Part shown: piece by piece, positions 23,768 through 36,600 of the stretch
Numbering within the stretch: position 1 is the first letter of the stretch
How the letters are laid out: every line of letters begins with the position of its first letter
DNA from: Diphasiastrum complanatum
Lineage: Eukaryota; Streptophyta; Lycopodiopsida; Lycopodiales; Lycopodiaceae
Direction of reading: 5' to 3'
DNA length: 64,000 nt
Assembly (NCBI GenBank): GCA_029204225.1
Contig: CM055110.1
Location: 3,318,875 to 3,382,874, forward strand
Position numbers and translations under genes: made by a program
Notes under the pieces: generated by a model
Database searches by the model: none
What the model was told of the DNA's origin: nothing
The model's input: the letters and a program-made list of their open reading frames with translations, nothing else

Positions 23768-26734
23768 ACAAGCACTCTCAGAATCAATATGCAATCAATC
23801 CATGCAAACACAGTACCACAATTTAGAAAAAAGACTAGCATGCAATTAAAACAATTATGAATTTTGCCAATTTTACTCACAAAACTGCCAAAATTTCAAA
23901 CGGCCATAACTTTAGCTACAGTACACCAAATTAGGTGCTGTAAATTACAATACAAAGGGAGGCCAAGTGACCAAGATGCTTGCCAAATCAGCCTACCACC
24001 TAGGTTTCGCACATGTGAGAACAGAGTAGTCAAAATTCTGTAGTAGGGCACATTTCTACAAGGCCAGATGATCCAAAATGCAAACACCTCCCCAATCCCA
24101 AAAGTAATGTTATCAGTAGTCTTAAATGGTCTATTAGACTTCCATGAAGCATTCATACAAGTTTTTTGAAGTAGTTTGGGCTGAGAACAAAGATTTCTTG
24201 ATTTATAAAAGTAAAATTAGCTTCAAACTCGATGGAGATGAAGCATAAGCCATCGACCATCAAGGTACATGTCTGATAGCTTGTTGGGAAAGTAAAAAAA
24301 ATACTAATCATGCTGTAAAAATTTCCATCAAGATCACCTTATGTATTGGGAGCAATCCACCTCCCAAAAACCACCCAAAAAGGCTATTTTTTGGACTTCT
24401 ACAATTTCAGTTCATGCTTGGCTCTAACTTCAAGGACAGCTTCAAGAGACTTTGATTCAACTTTTTACAAGATCTACATGGTGTTTTACAGCCACCTACT
24501 ATCCAACTTTGTGAAAAGAAAACAAGCAAAAATAATGATTTTTGGCTATTTTTCAATTTTTTTCATTACTATAAAGTGGAAATTTATGATGTACAACTCT
24601 TTATCAACCACATGAAAACCAATTTACAGAATTATAGCCATCCAATTGAACTGATCTTGTTGGATTTCAGTTCTTACTACCAATTTTAGCATGAAAATGC
24701 AAGCAAATTTGACCAAAACATAGCCTAGAACCATAAAAAGAACCGGCAAAGTACACTTGGTGAAAAATTCAGATCTACATAAGATTTAAACTACACAAGA
24801 AAAAGCTCCAAAAATGCAACACAAATTGGCTTTCTTGGACAGTTCTCCATAAACCCCAAAAAAATTTCGAGAGACATGGATCTTAGCAACATGCAAATTG
24901 AAACCGAGAGAATCCACCCACTTGCACTCTTGTTCTCCACCTATATGTGAATACTAGTTGATCTCCACCAGAATTTCAATGAACAACAACACCACTCCAA
25001 GTTTTCCGATCTTCATAAACCTAGCTCTAATACCAAAGTAAGAAAAAGCTCCTCAAGGTCCTGCTTACAAGACAACACAATGGAAAACACCCTATGGAGA
25101 AACCACCCAACCAAATAGAAGCAACCAATCAATCTCTAGTAGCTTCACCCCCAAGCCAAGGAATAGGAAGCATGAGAGTAGAGAGAGAGAGCCTGACAAT
25201 GAATCAGTCACACAAGTAATGAAAGGTCCTAACTACCCTATACAAAGGTTCCACTATACATAGAGTCTCTATACATGGATTCTCAATACATAGATTGCTA
25301 TTGATACTCTACACATGCGTATACGGTCCCAAACCTTGTACATAGAGTCTCTTTACATGGATTTCCTATACATAGATTGCTATTGATACCCTACACATGC
25401 ACATATGGTCCCAAACCTTGTACTAACTCCAATTAGTGTCTTCTGGGCCTCACAACGATATTAATTACTTGCGGGTCACATCTAGCATGACGTTCATAAC
25501 TAAGAGCTTGTTTCACTGGAGTATCGTGTATCCAAGACTAGGAGTATATTGAATCCTATGTACTAGTCATGGACATAACATAAATCATATTCGTTAAACT
25601 TATTGATCAAGTGGATCTCTAAAGATGTACCTTCCATAATGAATGATCTAAAAAAATATAAAATAGTAGTGAATATTATAATAGTTTGGACCGTGGGCTT
25701 CGATACCACTTGTTGTTGGGTTTGTATGAATGAATATTTGCTTAGAAAATTATTTTTATCAGCTCGGATACCACTCTTGCTGAATATGAAATCCAGTCAA
25801 GGGAAAAACTCAACATTGAATTATAATAGGATCTTTACCAACTGTTGATTCAAACTATTACTTAGATCAATCAAAGAAATATCTTTGTAGGTGTCAAAAA
25901 CAAGCATAAAGGGAGCGAAACAGTTAGGCGTCTATGATAGCCATCCTTCCTTTGAAATGGATATTCCAAATGAGTCGTGGAACGAGTATCAATACAAGAG
26001 AAAGGAATTATCAAAAAGTATTCATCAGTGCAAACACACATAAAGAAAATAGAGAATTTGCGTTAAGTTGTTTTAATACAATGATCAAATCACAATCATG
26101 TGCTCGAGAATGGTTCACAATAATAGTGCACTGTATGCTGTGATCTTACTATGCTAGTTACGGATTGAATAATATCTCTACTTCTTGAATTACTTTCACT
26201 CTCTTTAAAGATCTCTGATCCTATGGAATCAGACTGTATGATACAATGGAGTTCATAGAGGAACTCTAATTCACACTTTCACTGATGATTGACTCTAGTA
26301 CATGTATATATATTTGTATCTCTGTTATATGTATGTATATGTCTGCTACTGATTTATTGAGTATATATAAATACATCAACTACGGTACAACCTTAAGAGT
26401 AACGGTCGTGAAGTGATGCAGTTACTGCATAGTGAACTGTGATGTAGTCTACATTGTACGGAGCAGATGATGAGCTACATTTTGACTGGTGATAGTCGAG
26501 AATTGTTGAAGGTGTCAAATGAGTCGAGTCGACTTGTTCACCCTTGAGAAGATGTCGATGGAGCCAAAGTCGATCATCCTCTACTTCAAAGTTGATGTAT
26601 TGCACAGATTGTTCGACTTATACAAGTAAGGCTGCATGCTACTGTAGAGAAAGAATATTGACATAGTGTGATTGTACTCAAAAGATGAAATTAGGTGAGT
26701 AGGAGTGAAGATGAACTCCAACATGCACGGTCCA
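23768..26734. other. spacer, possible second Copia leader, one tandem duplication
   Basis: No protein family recognised. A tRNA-Met-like primer site occurs on the minus strand at about 25022-25037 (TTGGTATTAGAGCTAG), hinting at another Copia leader, but no LTR edge or gag was found beside it. A duplicated unit of about 85 bp with ACATAGAGTCTCT, ACATAGATTGCTATTGATAC and GGTCCCAAACCTTGTAC occupies about 25257-25425. Confidence 0.45.
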
Positions 26735-27770
26735 TGGACCACAAGATAGAATTAATGCCAGGTAGCCACCCCATCATTTTTAGACAACCTTATAGGTTTA
26801 GTCTAAAAAAGGAAGAGGGGAAAGTGGCTAGGCAAATAGAGAAATATCTTACACATTAGGCCAAGTAAATCACCATTGGGGAGCCCCCATTCTTTTTAAG
26901 AATAAGAAGGATGAGAACTTCTAATTATGCATGAATTACAAGGTTGTTCAAGAAAGAGAAGATAAGCATGCCCAATGTGGATGTGATTAAAAAAAAAAAG
27001 TTTATGAATTCATGACACCTTGTGTGGGGCATCCAGACATACATTGTACTTAAGATTTGGTATGAAGGGATTTCTAATGGTCAAAACTTAAACCCTTTGT
27101 AGAATCTTATGCGGTTAAGTGTGACCAATGCCAGCTGAATAAGGCTAGTGGATTGTTGCATCCATTGAATATCCCTCATAAGAAATGGAATAACTTTTCG
27201 ATGGATTTCTTTATTGGGTTACCGCGGATGAATAAACAAAATGATGCAAGTTGGGTAATTGTTGACCATATTACCAAATTGGCTATCTTTATTCCGATAA
27301 AGACCATTGCAAAGGCTTCTGATTTGGCTATGATATTTGTTGATTGTCTGTTTAGACTTTACGGATTACCAAGTGACAAAGTGAGCGATCATGATTTGAA
27401 GTTCATCGGTCACTTTTGCTCGGTCGTATTTGCTAATCTAGAGACAACTTTGACCTTCAGTTCTTCTGATCATCTCAAGAAAATAGTTAGATAGAAGGAA
27501 CTAATCAAACGATGGAATAGGTTCTTCATACATATGTTTTCCTATGGGAGTCTCATTGGGAGAAGTATTTGCCCTTGATTGAGTTTTTCTATAATAGTAA
27601 TAAGCATTTGGCTACCAGTTATAGCCCATTTATGCTTATGTATAGATATGAACTAGGTCACCCATTGTAGTTGAAACTTGCACGATCAAGTTTCAAAAGG
27701 TAGCAGATTTCCTACATGCTATGCAAGAATTGCTAGAAATATTTCCTATTGTCTCCTTGTTATAGTTGCC
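26735..27770 (+). pseudogene. Ty3/gypsy pol relic: RT start fused to integrase
   Basis: Plus-strand frames give HHKIELMPGSHPI and LKKEEGKVARQIEKYL (start of gypsy RT) near 26737-26850. Then, with most of RT and all of RNase H deleted, comes the integrase zinc-binding region: GGHPDI, then SYAVKCDQCQLNKASGLLHP (27005-27165). The integrase core follows: WNNFSMDFFIGLPRMNKQND, WVIVDHITKLAIFIPIKTIA, VSDHDLKFIGHF (27153-27494). After a frameshift come a region with Q-T-M-E, WEKYLPLIEFFYNSNKHLAT and SYSPFMLMYRYELGHPL (to about 27670). Several stops are present, so it is not functional. No LTR could be joined to it. Confidence 0.88.
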
Positions 27771-27868
27771 TAGTCTTGGATCCTTGGTCGAAGTAGGCTA
27801 TTAACCTCCTTATAGATAATAATTCAAGATCGATCCAAACATGGGCATGACAATTGTGTGCACAACAT

Positions 27869-27870
<2 letters not shown>

Positions 27871-27902
<32 letters not shown>
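27871..27902. repeat. (GT)n microsatellite
   Basis: Sixteen GT units. The following text TTAACTTAACAAATC and ACATACGAAT recurs after the GT run near 29640, so the microsatellite belongs to a larger repeated module. Confidence 0.95.
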
Positions 27903-27905
<3 letters not shown>

Positions 27906-28853
27906 AACTTAACAAATCCAAACAAGACTGCACATTATCACCACAATACCAAACATACGAATATTAAAGTAAATCAAATTCGTAGAGAGTCATCACAATC
28001 AAACATATCATATTGCTCAAACCTAACAACCAACAAAAGCTTCGAGTTGAGGAGAATATGCTCACCTGCATCCATCCACAACAACAATCATGTTAGAACA
28101 AGGACATTATTGTGGGAACTACAGGTGTCTACACATACTCTCAGTTGTTATCCATGTCACAACAAATAGTCATTGCCAAGTTAGGTGACTCTAATTTTGT
28201 CCATATCATGAGTAAAAAGCCGGACATTGTTTAAGCTTTACTCAAAGTTACAAAATTATAAGGTTAACAGTGTATAATCAATGCTTGAAAGTCAATAATT
28301 ACAAAAGTATGACTAAAGTAGACAATTACATCCAGAGTAGTTTTATAGTAGAGTTCAAAACTATCTGCCATTACCCTTTTCAAAATGCTTATCGGAACAC
28401 CATCCCTTTTTTTCTATTAGAAAAATGTTTATTGCATTGTCAATTTCAAATTGTCAAAGCATTACCGTCCAAAAATAAGTATATATAGACTTTAATAGAC
28501 AGGTCTAATCCAAGTCATATAACTAAACCCATCATACCATTTATATCAAAAATAGTTGAAGTATAACTAAAGGCTTAAACAAAAAGTAGTACACTTCAAA
28601 GGAGACCTCGTTAATGAAAGTTAAGCATCAACGAGTAGTAAATTCATGATCATTTCATGGCACTTCAACTCTTCATACCCGTTAGTAGCAACAACCATAT
28701 TGAGGGGATTAGAAGACTGTTCACACGAATTTTTTCATTGTTAACATTTAGAGTGTTATACGAAGTCTGATCAAAAGAACTCAAGACAGTTCGTTCATTG
28801 TGATCATAGTGACCGAAACAAGCAAGTAAATCATAAGAGCATTTCTTAATTAG

Positions 28854-28854
<1 letters not shown>

Positions 28855-28913
<59 letters not shown>
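28855..28913. repeat. (TG)n microsatellite, about 59 bp
   Basis: Uninterrupted TG repeats. Open frames across it on both strands are artefacts of the repeat. Confidence 0.97.
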
Positions 28914-28916
<3 letters not shown>

Positions 28917-28960
28917 ATCCCACCAACTGTCCCACATAACCACACTAGGTGATGCAACAA

Positions 28961-29076
28961 GTATACCTAGTGTGGTTATACCTGCTACACACCTAAAACC
29001 ACATACGATGCTGAAACCAGGTATACCTAGTGTGGTTATACCTGCTGCACACCTGAAACCACATAGGATGCTGAAA
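28961..29076 (+). repeat. 60-bp tandem duplication
   Basis: Two copies begin GTATACCTAGTGTGGTTATA at 28961 and 29021, with three or four substitutions. Confidence 0.9.
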
Positions 29077-29207
29077 TAACAACCAAGTGAGACAATCATC
29101 CCAGGGAATAAGTTTCAAATATAAGTCTCCCTATGGAAAAAATTTTCGATGACAAGTATTCCCATTCAGGAATGTCAACAGATACTTACATTTTCTCAAG
29201 ACCATAA

Positions 29208-30172
29208 TGTCAAGTATATCTTGAGATTTCTAAACAGCATCCTAGAATTGAGATAAACAATCAGGATATGAAAATAGTTTATCCAAGCCTACTTTCAAAC
29301 TAGTCCACAATACATGCCAAATTTTACACCAGTCTAGAAGTAACATAACTGCATGAGAAGGAAAAGTCTTATAATCATTATGTAAGGAAGCCGTATGGTT
29401 ATAAAACCAAGTAATTGAAACTTATCAATCAGCTTAATTTGTCCAATACCAGTTATAATGCCTCATGTAGTAAGGGACAAGACAATAAAAGATAAAGTGC
29501 ATACCAGTGTAGGATAGTAATGTGATGTGTAAATTTGACACATTGACAAACTAGTATTGATGGCAAAATGTTACTAGGCAAATCTAGCCAAGTCTGGTTG
29601 GATATTCAAGAGGTAATATCTCCATCACAAGAGTGGTGTGTGTGTGTTTGTACTTAACAAATCTAAACACAACTAAACCAACACATACGAATCTTAAAGT
29701 CAATCGAATTCGTATAGTGTGATGTCATCATAGTCAAAAGACAACCATATTTTCTTGAAGATGATGCCATCAAATATGTCTTAAGATTTTTCAATAGCAT
29801 TCTAGAACTGAGATAAACACTCAAGGTATAATAATAGTTTTTCCCAGCCAAATTCCGAACTAGTTCATAATACTAGCCAAACTTTACCCCAGTCTAGCAG
29901 TGACATAACTGCCTGAGAAGCATTTCTCAAGTCATACAAAATCACATATTTGAAACTTGTCAATGAAATTACCTTGTCCAATACACACAATAGTGTAGCA
30001 AGGGACACGATAATGAAAGACAAACCCATGTAAGATAGTAATGTCAATAGTAACTTTGAAACATTGACAAACTAGTATTGATGGCGAAATGTTACAAGGC
30101 AAATCTAGCCAAGTATGGTTGGATTTTTGAGGGGAATCCTCTCCAACACATGAGTGGTGTGTGTGTTTTTGA
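29208..30172 (+). repeat. tandem duplication of a module of about 520-560 bp
   Basis: The first copy is at about 29208-29650 and the second at about 29762-30172. Shared strings include CATTGACAAACTAGTATTGA (29541 and 30062) and GCAAATCTAGCCAAGT, and each copy ends in GTGGTGTGTGTG. No coding content. Confidence 0.8.
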
Positions 30173-30195
30173 ATCTAACAAATAGCAACATCTCA

Positions 30196-30198
<3 letters not shown>

Positions 30199-30256
<58 letters not shown>
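30199..30256. repeat. (GA)n microsatellite, 58 bp
   Basis: Uninterrupted GA repeats directly after the duplicated module. Confidence 0.97.
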
Positions 30257-30261
<5 letters not shown>

Positions 30262-32480
30262 TGGCGAAAAACTCGCCTAGAAATGACAAAAAGCTCGCTA
30301 GAAACTCACCCCTAAGGTCAAGAACTCTAGCAACAACTAAACATTGTGAAGATAAAAATGAAAAAAAATTTCAATCCAGTAAACCAACATGCTCTTACAA
30401 AATACATCGAATATAAAGCATCAACTTAACTCCATATTGTCACCACAACATTGATGATGACCCATTCCTTAAATAGTACAGTTTGAAGAAGAAGAAGAAT
30501 CATTCTGAAGTGCTCAAAGGTCTCAAATATTTTAAAATTAGTCAGATCGGTATTTTACCAATTGAAAGTAGTATGTTAGGTTTTTGAAATTAAGAAAAAA
30601 AAACTTTGTTTTCAAATAAGGCTTTGATGAAAATTATCGCTTTTCTTGTTGGAAATAGGCATGATGTATGCAAGTGATAAATATTTATTTTGCTTCCAAG
30701 GGAGGCCTCGATGATATTTTTTGCTAGTTTTGTTGTCAATAGGATCCAATAGATTTGTATGCAAGTGATATGTGTGCACGCATACACGTGCGTGTGCATG
30801 TGTGTGTCCAATTTCACCACTCCAATGTGATCAAAACTATAGATCTAGTGTTAGGTTTCCAATAGGAAATGGTTTCATCAATTCCATAATTTGAAAGATG
30901 CTTCTTTAGTTGAGAACATAAATATGCTATAAAAATTGGTGGAAGTTTACCTTGCAATATCATATGAAAGTAATTAGGAGCATTACTTTACTCTTGATCA
31001 CAATGGATCAATAGCTTGACAAAAATGTTGTAGATGTTGACTTCTAGAGACAAGGCTTTTTTTTGTGAAGGTAAGCAAAGGCTCACGATAAGATTGGAGC
31101 TCATCAAAACAAGAACATTGTTAGGGCAGGCATGTGCAATCCTATTCATGTTTAGAGTTGTTGCATATGTTAGCACTTTTCCATTATTACCCATTATAAA
31201 TATTTATATTTTGTCTTTCTTCTAGGTTAGAAAGATTTTTGTATTCCTATGCAAGTAAAGCCATCTACTTCAAAAACCAAGTTGCACCACTTGGAATAGT
31301 GTCTTACAAGGAAAGTCCATAGCCCAAAAACCTTTTGAAATGTTGAAATTTGATGCTTGTTTTGCATATGTCAAAGCTCAATATAAACATAGATAAAGAG
31401 CTCAAATTTTGTGAACATCAACACCCACGGGCATTTTTTTTTAAAAAAACTTGAAAAGTGAATGTCTAAGTGAATTCTCATGACAGTGTACATCATAAGA
31501 GTATTATAAAATAGTAGAATACATTATACCTTATCAAGAATGTTGTAGGATATGTAAGAAGCGCATTTCAATTTAATATAAAAGATTGGACTCATGCTTC
31601 ATTTATTATTTTGGAGATAGATGTTAAGGCAAGTCTGAGAACCTACAACCACATCAATTTGGCTAAAGACTTCTCAGTGTTGTAATAGCACAAAGAGCAA
31701 CCATGAAGGTCATATTCGAACACTTCATGTTGGAACGAGTGTAATTCCGAGTGTAGTTGAAGGCATCTGGGCTATGTCCTTCCCCAACCATCTTGATTGA
31801 ATACTCTTGGAGATAGTGGAGACAAGAGATCTTATGAGTCACCACCCTTTGATTTGGGAGGTCTGCTGGGTCCCTCTCTTGTCTAATGGTCTTGGCGCCA
31901 CAAGATCTAATACCACACTTTGGTTTTTGGGAAGGAACTCCTCCCTTGGAACTGCAAATGTGGTTAGAAAATGAGATCTAAATGGAGACGTGCCAGGTGC
32001 TTTGCATTGAGGCTTGAGCTGATCGTCAAAGTCTACTGGGCATCTGTAGCCCAAATAATTCTCATCCCTCTACCGGCCACCCCTAAGTGATAGGCTGATA
32101 GCCTCACTCTTTGGTACTGTTCTGCATCACACAGCTATGATCTGGGTGAGTGTTTGCTGTGCGCGGTGATAGCTATGATCTGGGTGAGTGTCTGCTGTGC
32201 ACTGTGATAGCTATGTTCTGGGGTGATTGTACTGTTGTGATACCCGTGATTTTGAGTCCCGTACTCGGCCTGTGACACCCACCAGTTCAGACTGGGATCG
32301 AGTTCCATCTGGGGATGTCTGATAAAGCATCATGCCGATTCCGAGGAGACTCGAGATCAGTGGGGTTTGATGAAAATATTTTAGTCCTTTCACTACCACC
32401 TCAACTTTTGGGCTGGTCGACATGTGCCTATTCTTCTGCTTTCTTTCTTTATCTCTCTCTCTCGGCATATTCTCTGAGAT
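30257..32480. other. spacer, one short tandem repeat
   Basis: No gene seen. AGCTATGATCTGGGTGAGTG recurs at 32132 and 32171 with a partial third copy at 32209 (period 38-39). The text near 32232-32280 (GATACCCGTGATTTTGAG ... CGGCCTGTGACACC) looks like the edge of an LTR, but no element body is attached. Confidence 0.5.
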
Positions 32481-33640
32481 TTTCATCCTCCCAATCGTGC
32501 GTGACGCTCCTCCCCTAGCCTCTTCAAACGCTTCACTCTAACTGTACTCGTTGAATTTGGTTCTGATCCGCATCAATTCTATTAGAGAGTACTAGTATCT
32601 TTGGCACTTTCTACCTCTTCAGCTTCTTCTGCACGTCTGCACCCATGAACTTTCTTGCTGTCCCTCACCTGACCTTGTTTCATCAATTCTGTCAAAGGTA
32701 GTCTTTTTGGCACTGAGCTTCATCTGTATGCAACAATCAGCTTTCTTATTGTCCTTCAAGTGGCTTTGCTGCATGTAGCTGTAGACTACAGCGCTCCAGC
32801 TTGCCTGCATGCATAAAGTTTTGTTCTTCAATCCCATCGGAAAAGCTTGAAGCTTGGTTTGATTTCCTATATTAGAACCAAGCGCGCGTAAGATCACCTT
32901 AGATCCATACAATGCCATTGCTTGTTCATCTTTTCACGGTCTTGAGACATCTCCGCCAAACTACGACGCTCCAGCTTGCCTGCATATAGTTTTGTTCTTT
33001 AATTCCAGACGGAAGGCCTGGAACTTTCTTTGATCTTTTATAACAATAGCAGCTTCAAATCCATACAATGCCATTGATTGCTCATCTTGAGACAGCTCCG
33101 CTTTTAACCATACACAATAGCATCTTAGAATCAATACATTGCCATTGATTGTTCATCTTTTCAGTATCTTGTGACACCTCTGCTAGACTGCAGCACTCCA
33201 GCTTGACGTAAAAAAAGCTTTGCTTTTAAGTTCCAGCCGAATAGCTTCAAACCTGCTTTGATCTTCTAGAGTATTACCACACACAAGAGCACCTCAGAAT
33301 TTATACGGTGCCATTGATTGTTCATCTTCTCAGTGTCTTCAGACAGCTCTTCTAGACTGCAGACCTCCACCTTGCCATGCATAAAACTTTGTTCTTTGGT
33401 TCCAGCTAAAAAGTTTCAGATTTGCTTTGATCTTCTTGAGAATCGTGCACAAGAGCAACTTAGAATCAATGCAATGCAGTTGATTGTTCAGCTTTTCAGG
33501 GTCTTGACACACCTCCGTACCCTCTGAAGGACTTGTTTCTGAATAAAAGAATTGCTCCCTGAAGAAATGGCCTGCTCTTAGAGATCTGAAGAAGCCTTTA
33601 GAGCAAAGAGCCTCGAATAAAATATTTGGAACAAAACAGT
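32481..33640 (+). repeat. upstream repeat array of PG2
   Basis: GCCATTGATTGTTCATC-like blocks recur near 32910, 33065, 33144, 33306 and 33473. Each is followed by CTTGAGACA, CTGCAGCACTCCAGCTTGCC-like, AAAGCTTTGTTC and TTTGATCTTCT-like blocks. The same modules stand upstream of PG1 in opposite orientation. Unit lengths vary (79-167 bp). They lie in the proximal promoter or 5' UTR of PG2. Confidence 0.85.
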
Positions 33641-33660
33641 TGACTTTGTGCTGCACTGCC

Positions 33661-36600
33661 ATGTTAGACCGCTTTCAGCTCGTGCTCATTCTGAACTGCA
33701 TCTTCATTTGGAGGTGGGGAGTCCAATTGAGCAAAGGAGAGGATATTGGATGGACCGATCACGGCAAGCCGGATCAAACAGTTTTGGACAAAAGTATTTG
33801 TGCAGACATACCAGCAGTGATGCCTAGGGTCTATAGTGCAAGCATCACAGATTTTGGAGCAGTTGGTGATGGCACGACACTCAATACTGATGCATTTCAG
33901 AAAGCCATCTTCAATCTCAGCACTTATTCTGATCAAGGAGGCTCAACTTTGCACATTCCGAAAGGAACATGGCTAACTGGAAGCTTCAATCTCACCAATC
34001 ATTTCACTTTATACTTGGAGGAAGGTGCAGTAATACTTGGATCTCAGGTTCATTCCTCAGTCTTAGTAGCCAGAAGCATGCTTGCTGCTTTTGTGGAGAT
34101 TGGCTTCAACTTTTTGATCTCATTTCACATGTATAACGGATAGACATGAAGTTTCTATTTGCTTTGCAACTAGCTGCTTCATGCTGGTGTATATATTCAA
34201 AGTATTGAATTTGCCAACTGAAACTCTTTCAATTCCTTTTGGGCTTCCAAGAATGCGATCTTCCTGGCAAAATGTAAAGTTCATTTTTTGTGAAACTTAT
34301 AGTAGCGGAGTAGATAGCATTCAATATAGTCTCTTGCTTGTTCTCACTTGTGAAATCCAAACTTCCGTGTTTTTCAAGTTTAGTTGACTCGTAGCTTTGA
34401 TGGTTTTTTAATTCAAATCTCTTGAATTTCAATTGTGCCATATGTTTGGCACCCCCCAGCCTGTGCCGAGCAAAACTTTCAGCTGAAAGAGCTTGAAACT
34501 CACAATTGTTGCTGTTTCTCTTTTGTGGTTACTTGCTTTACAAAGGCATCAACTTTAACCTGCCATGTTTTTACAAGCTTGTGCTTGATCTGTATGTTAA
34601 CAATTTGGAAAGGAGTTCACGTTGGCTCAACCTAGATCTCTAGCTCTTTTTGTTTGTTCTCGCAAATTGTTTTTTCTTCGTTCAATCTGTCACTCATTGA
34701 GCTCTCAATATGGAAGTTTAGATACATCAGCATCAACATGACCACATGGCAATCTATTTGGTACATGGTTTACTTAGTTTAACTCTTCACTGAGGTTGTG
34801 CAAGAAAAAATGGGTGTATGGCAATTAAGTTGTGGTTTGCATTGTATCAGTTTCATCAAGTTAGATTTTTAGATTTTTTCTTGTAGGATCCATTACAATG
34901 GCCATTGATTGCTCCGTTGCCATCCTATGGCCGAGGAAGGGAGCTACCAGGACCAAGGCACATAAGCCTTATATATGGAGAAAATCTTGTGGACGTTGTC
35001 ATTACAGGTAATTGCCTAACTTGAGGAAAAGTGACTACTTGTAAAGAACGTGAAACCCCTTCGTTGTTGATCTATGCTTCTCGAAATAGTAATTGAAGTG
35101 AGTGATTTTGGAATTGCTTGGATTCCCCTTGGAATAATTATACGAAAACATGTCAGCATTGTGCTTTTCTTATCTTACCAATAATCGTGAGCACACACCA
35201 CAGATATAGCTTCACATAAATAATAATCATGTAGCAATTTCCAACTACGAAGACTAGATGAACGCTCAAGCCAAAACGTAGCAAATTTCCTTGTCAATTA
35301 GTTGTAGTAGAGTCTCCTTAATGTTGTATGCCTTTTGGGACCACTATATTGGGCCTAGTGCCCCTCTATGCAAAGTGTTTTATAAAGTTTACTAGTGCAG
35401 CTATTGCATAGAGTTTCACATATTATATGACTCGAGAACAACACAAAAGTCAAAACCTCTGCAGGCTATTTGCTTTGTGACAAGATTGCAGCTTTCTTTG
35501 GTCATTGATCAATAAGAGGAATTAGACTTTTATTTTAAGAGTTTGGTTTTTTTCCCACGTTTACTCAGCTTGCCACAGTGAAATATCTCATACTTTGCTT
35601 ACAATTATTACATAGCTGGCTATCGTGGAGCCTAGGCATAACAAGGTTTCCTTTTGATGTTTGGGTTATGATCTCATAGTGTTATGGACTCTAAGAGTTT
35701 ACTTTCACAAATTTCGCAGGACAGAATGGGACCGTGGATGGGCAAGGATCCATATGGTGGGCTCAGTTCAAAAGTAAAACTTTGGACTACACGAGAGGTC
35801 ATTTGCTGGAACTGAACAACTCTACAAACATTGTTGTGACAAATATAACCTTTTTGAACTCACCATTTTGGACTCTTCATCCAGTATACTGTAGGTATGC
35901 TTCTGTTGTTACATATTGGAGATTGGACAATAAGCTTTGGTAACTAACTCCCTCTAGAGCTTGCATTGTGTGATAACAATTACCATGACAGCGCATGTGT
36001 GTGTGTTAAATAATCATGTGCTTTTTAAAAGTCTGAAATCAACCAAAAAAGACAACCTCCAAAAGCTGATGCATTTGTTGATTTTGGTCCAAACTTGAAC
36101 TTGTTATAAGTGAGGGTTTCTTGAAACAAGTGGCTTGTAGACTCTCTTACAAGATTTCAGCTCTATTCACACAATGAACACCTGAAGTGTTTATGGAGCT
36201 AATTAATTTGACCTTTTTGTGCAGTAATGTTTTCATCAAGGATGTGACAATTCTGGCCCCTCTAAATTCTCCCAACACTGATGGAATTGATCCAGGTGTG
36301 TGCACAATGTCTCTATTGTATCACGTAGAGTCGTAAGGGATCTTTTTCTATATCAACTAATGAGAAGAAGGTCTATGAGACAATGCAATAATACAGATGA
36401 ATTTGCTGATCATTTACAAGTGTGCATGTAAGCCAATTGTTGCATTTATTAATTTTCAAACTATTAGCTCTTCCAACTTTAAACTTAGGTATGCAAGTAT
36501 TGTCTGTGTTCATCAACTTCAAGCAAAGCAGCTTGCATGAATCAAAGACCTTGTTACTAAAATGACCAGTCTGTTCAGTATGGCTCATTCTTCACTGACA

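Larger units (their letters stand above)
27903..29207. other. spacer, no gene
   Basis: No gene seen apart from the microsatellite at 28855-28913 and a 60-bp tandem duplication starting at 28961. Confidence 0.6.

Noticed and set aside
27836-27860. GGGCATGACAATTG as an LTR edge
   Set aside because: It matches the inverted chromovirus LTR start at 787 for only about 14 bases and lacks any following LTR text.
28855-29099. Long open frames across the (TG)n tract and neighbouring duplication
   Set aside because: Translations are Val-Cys or Thr-His repeats plus duplicated text; they arise from the microsatellite, not from a gene.
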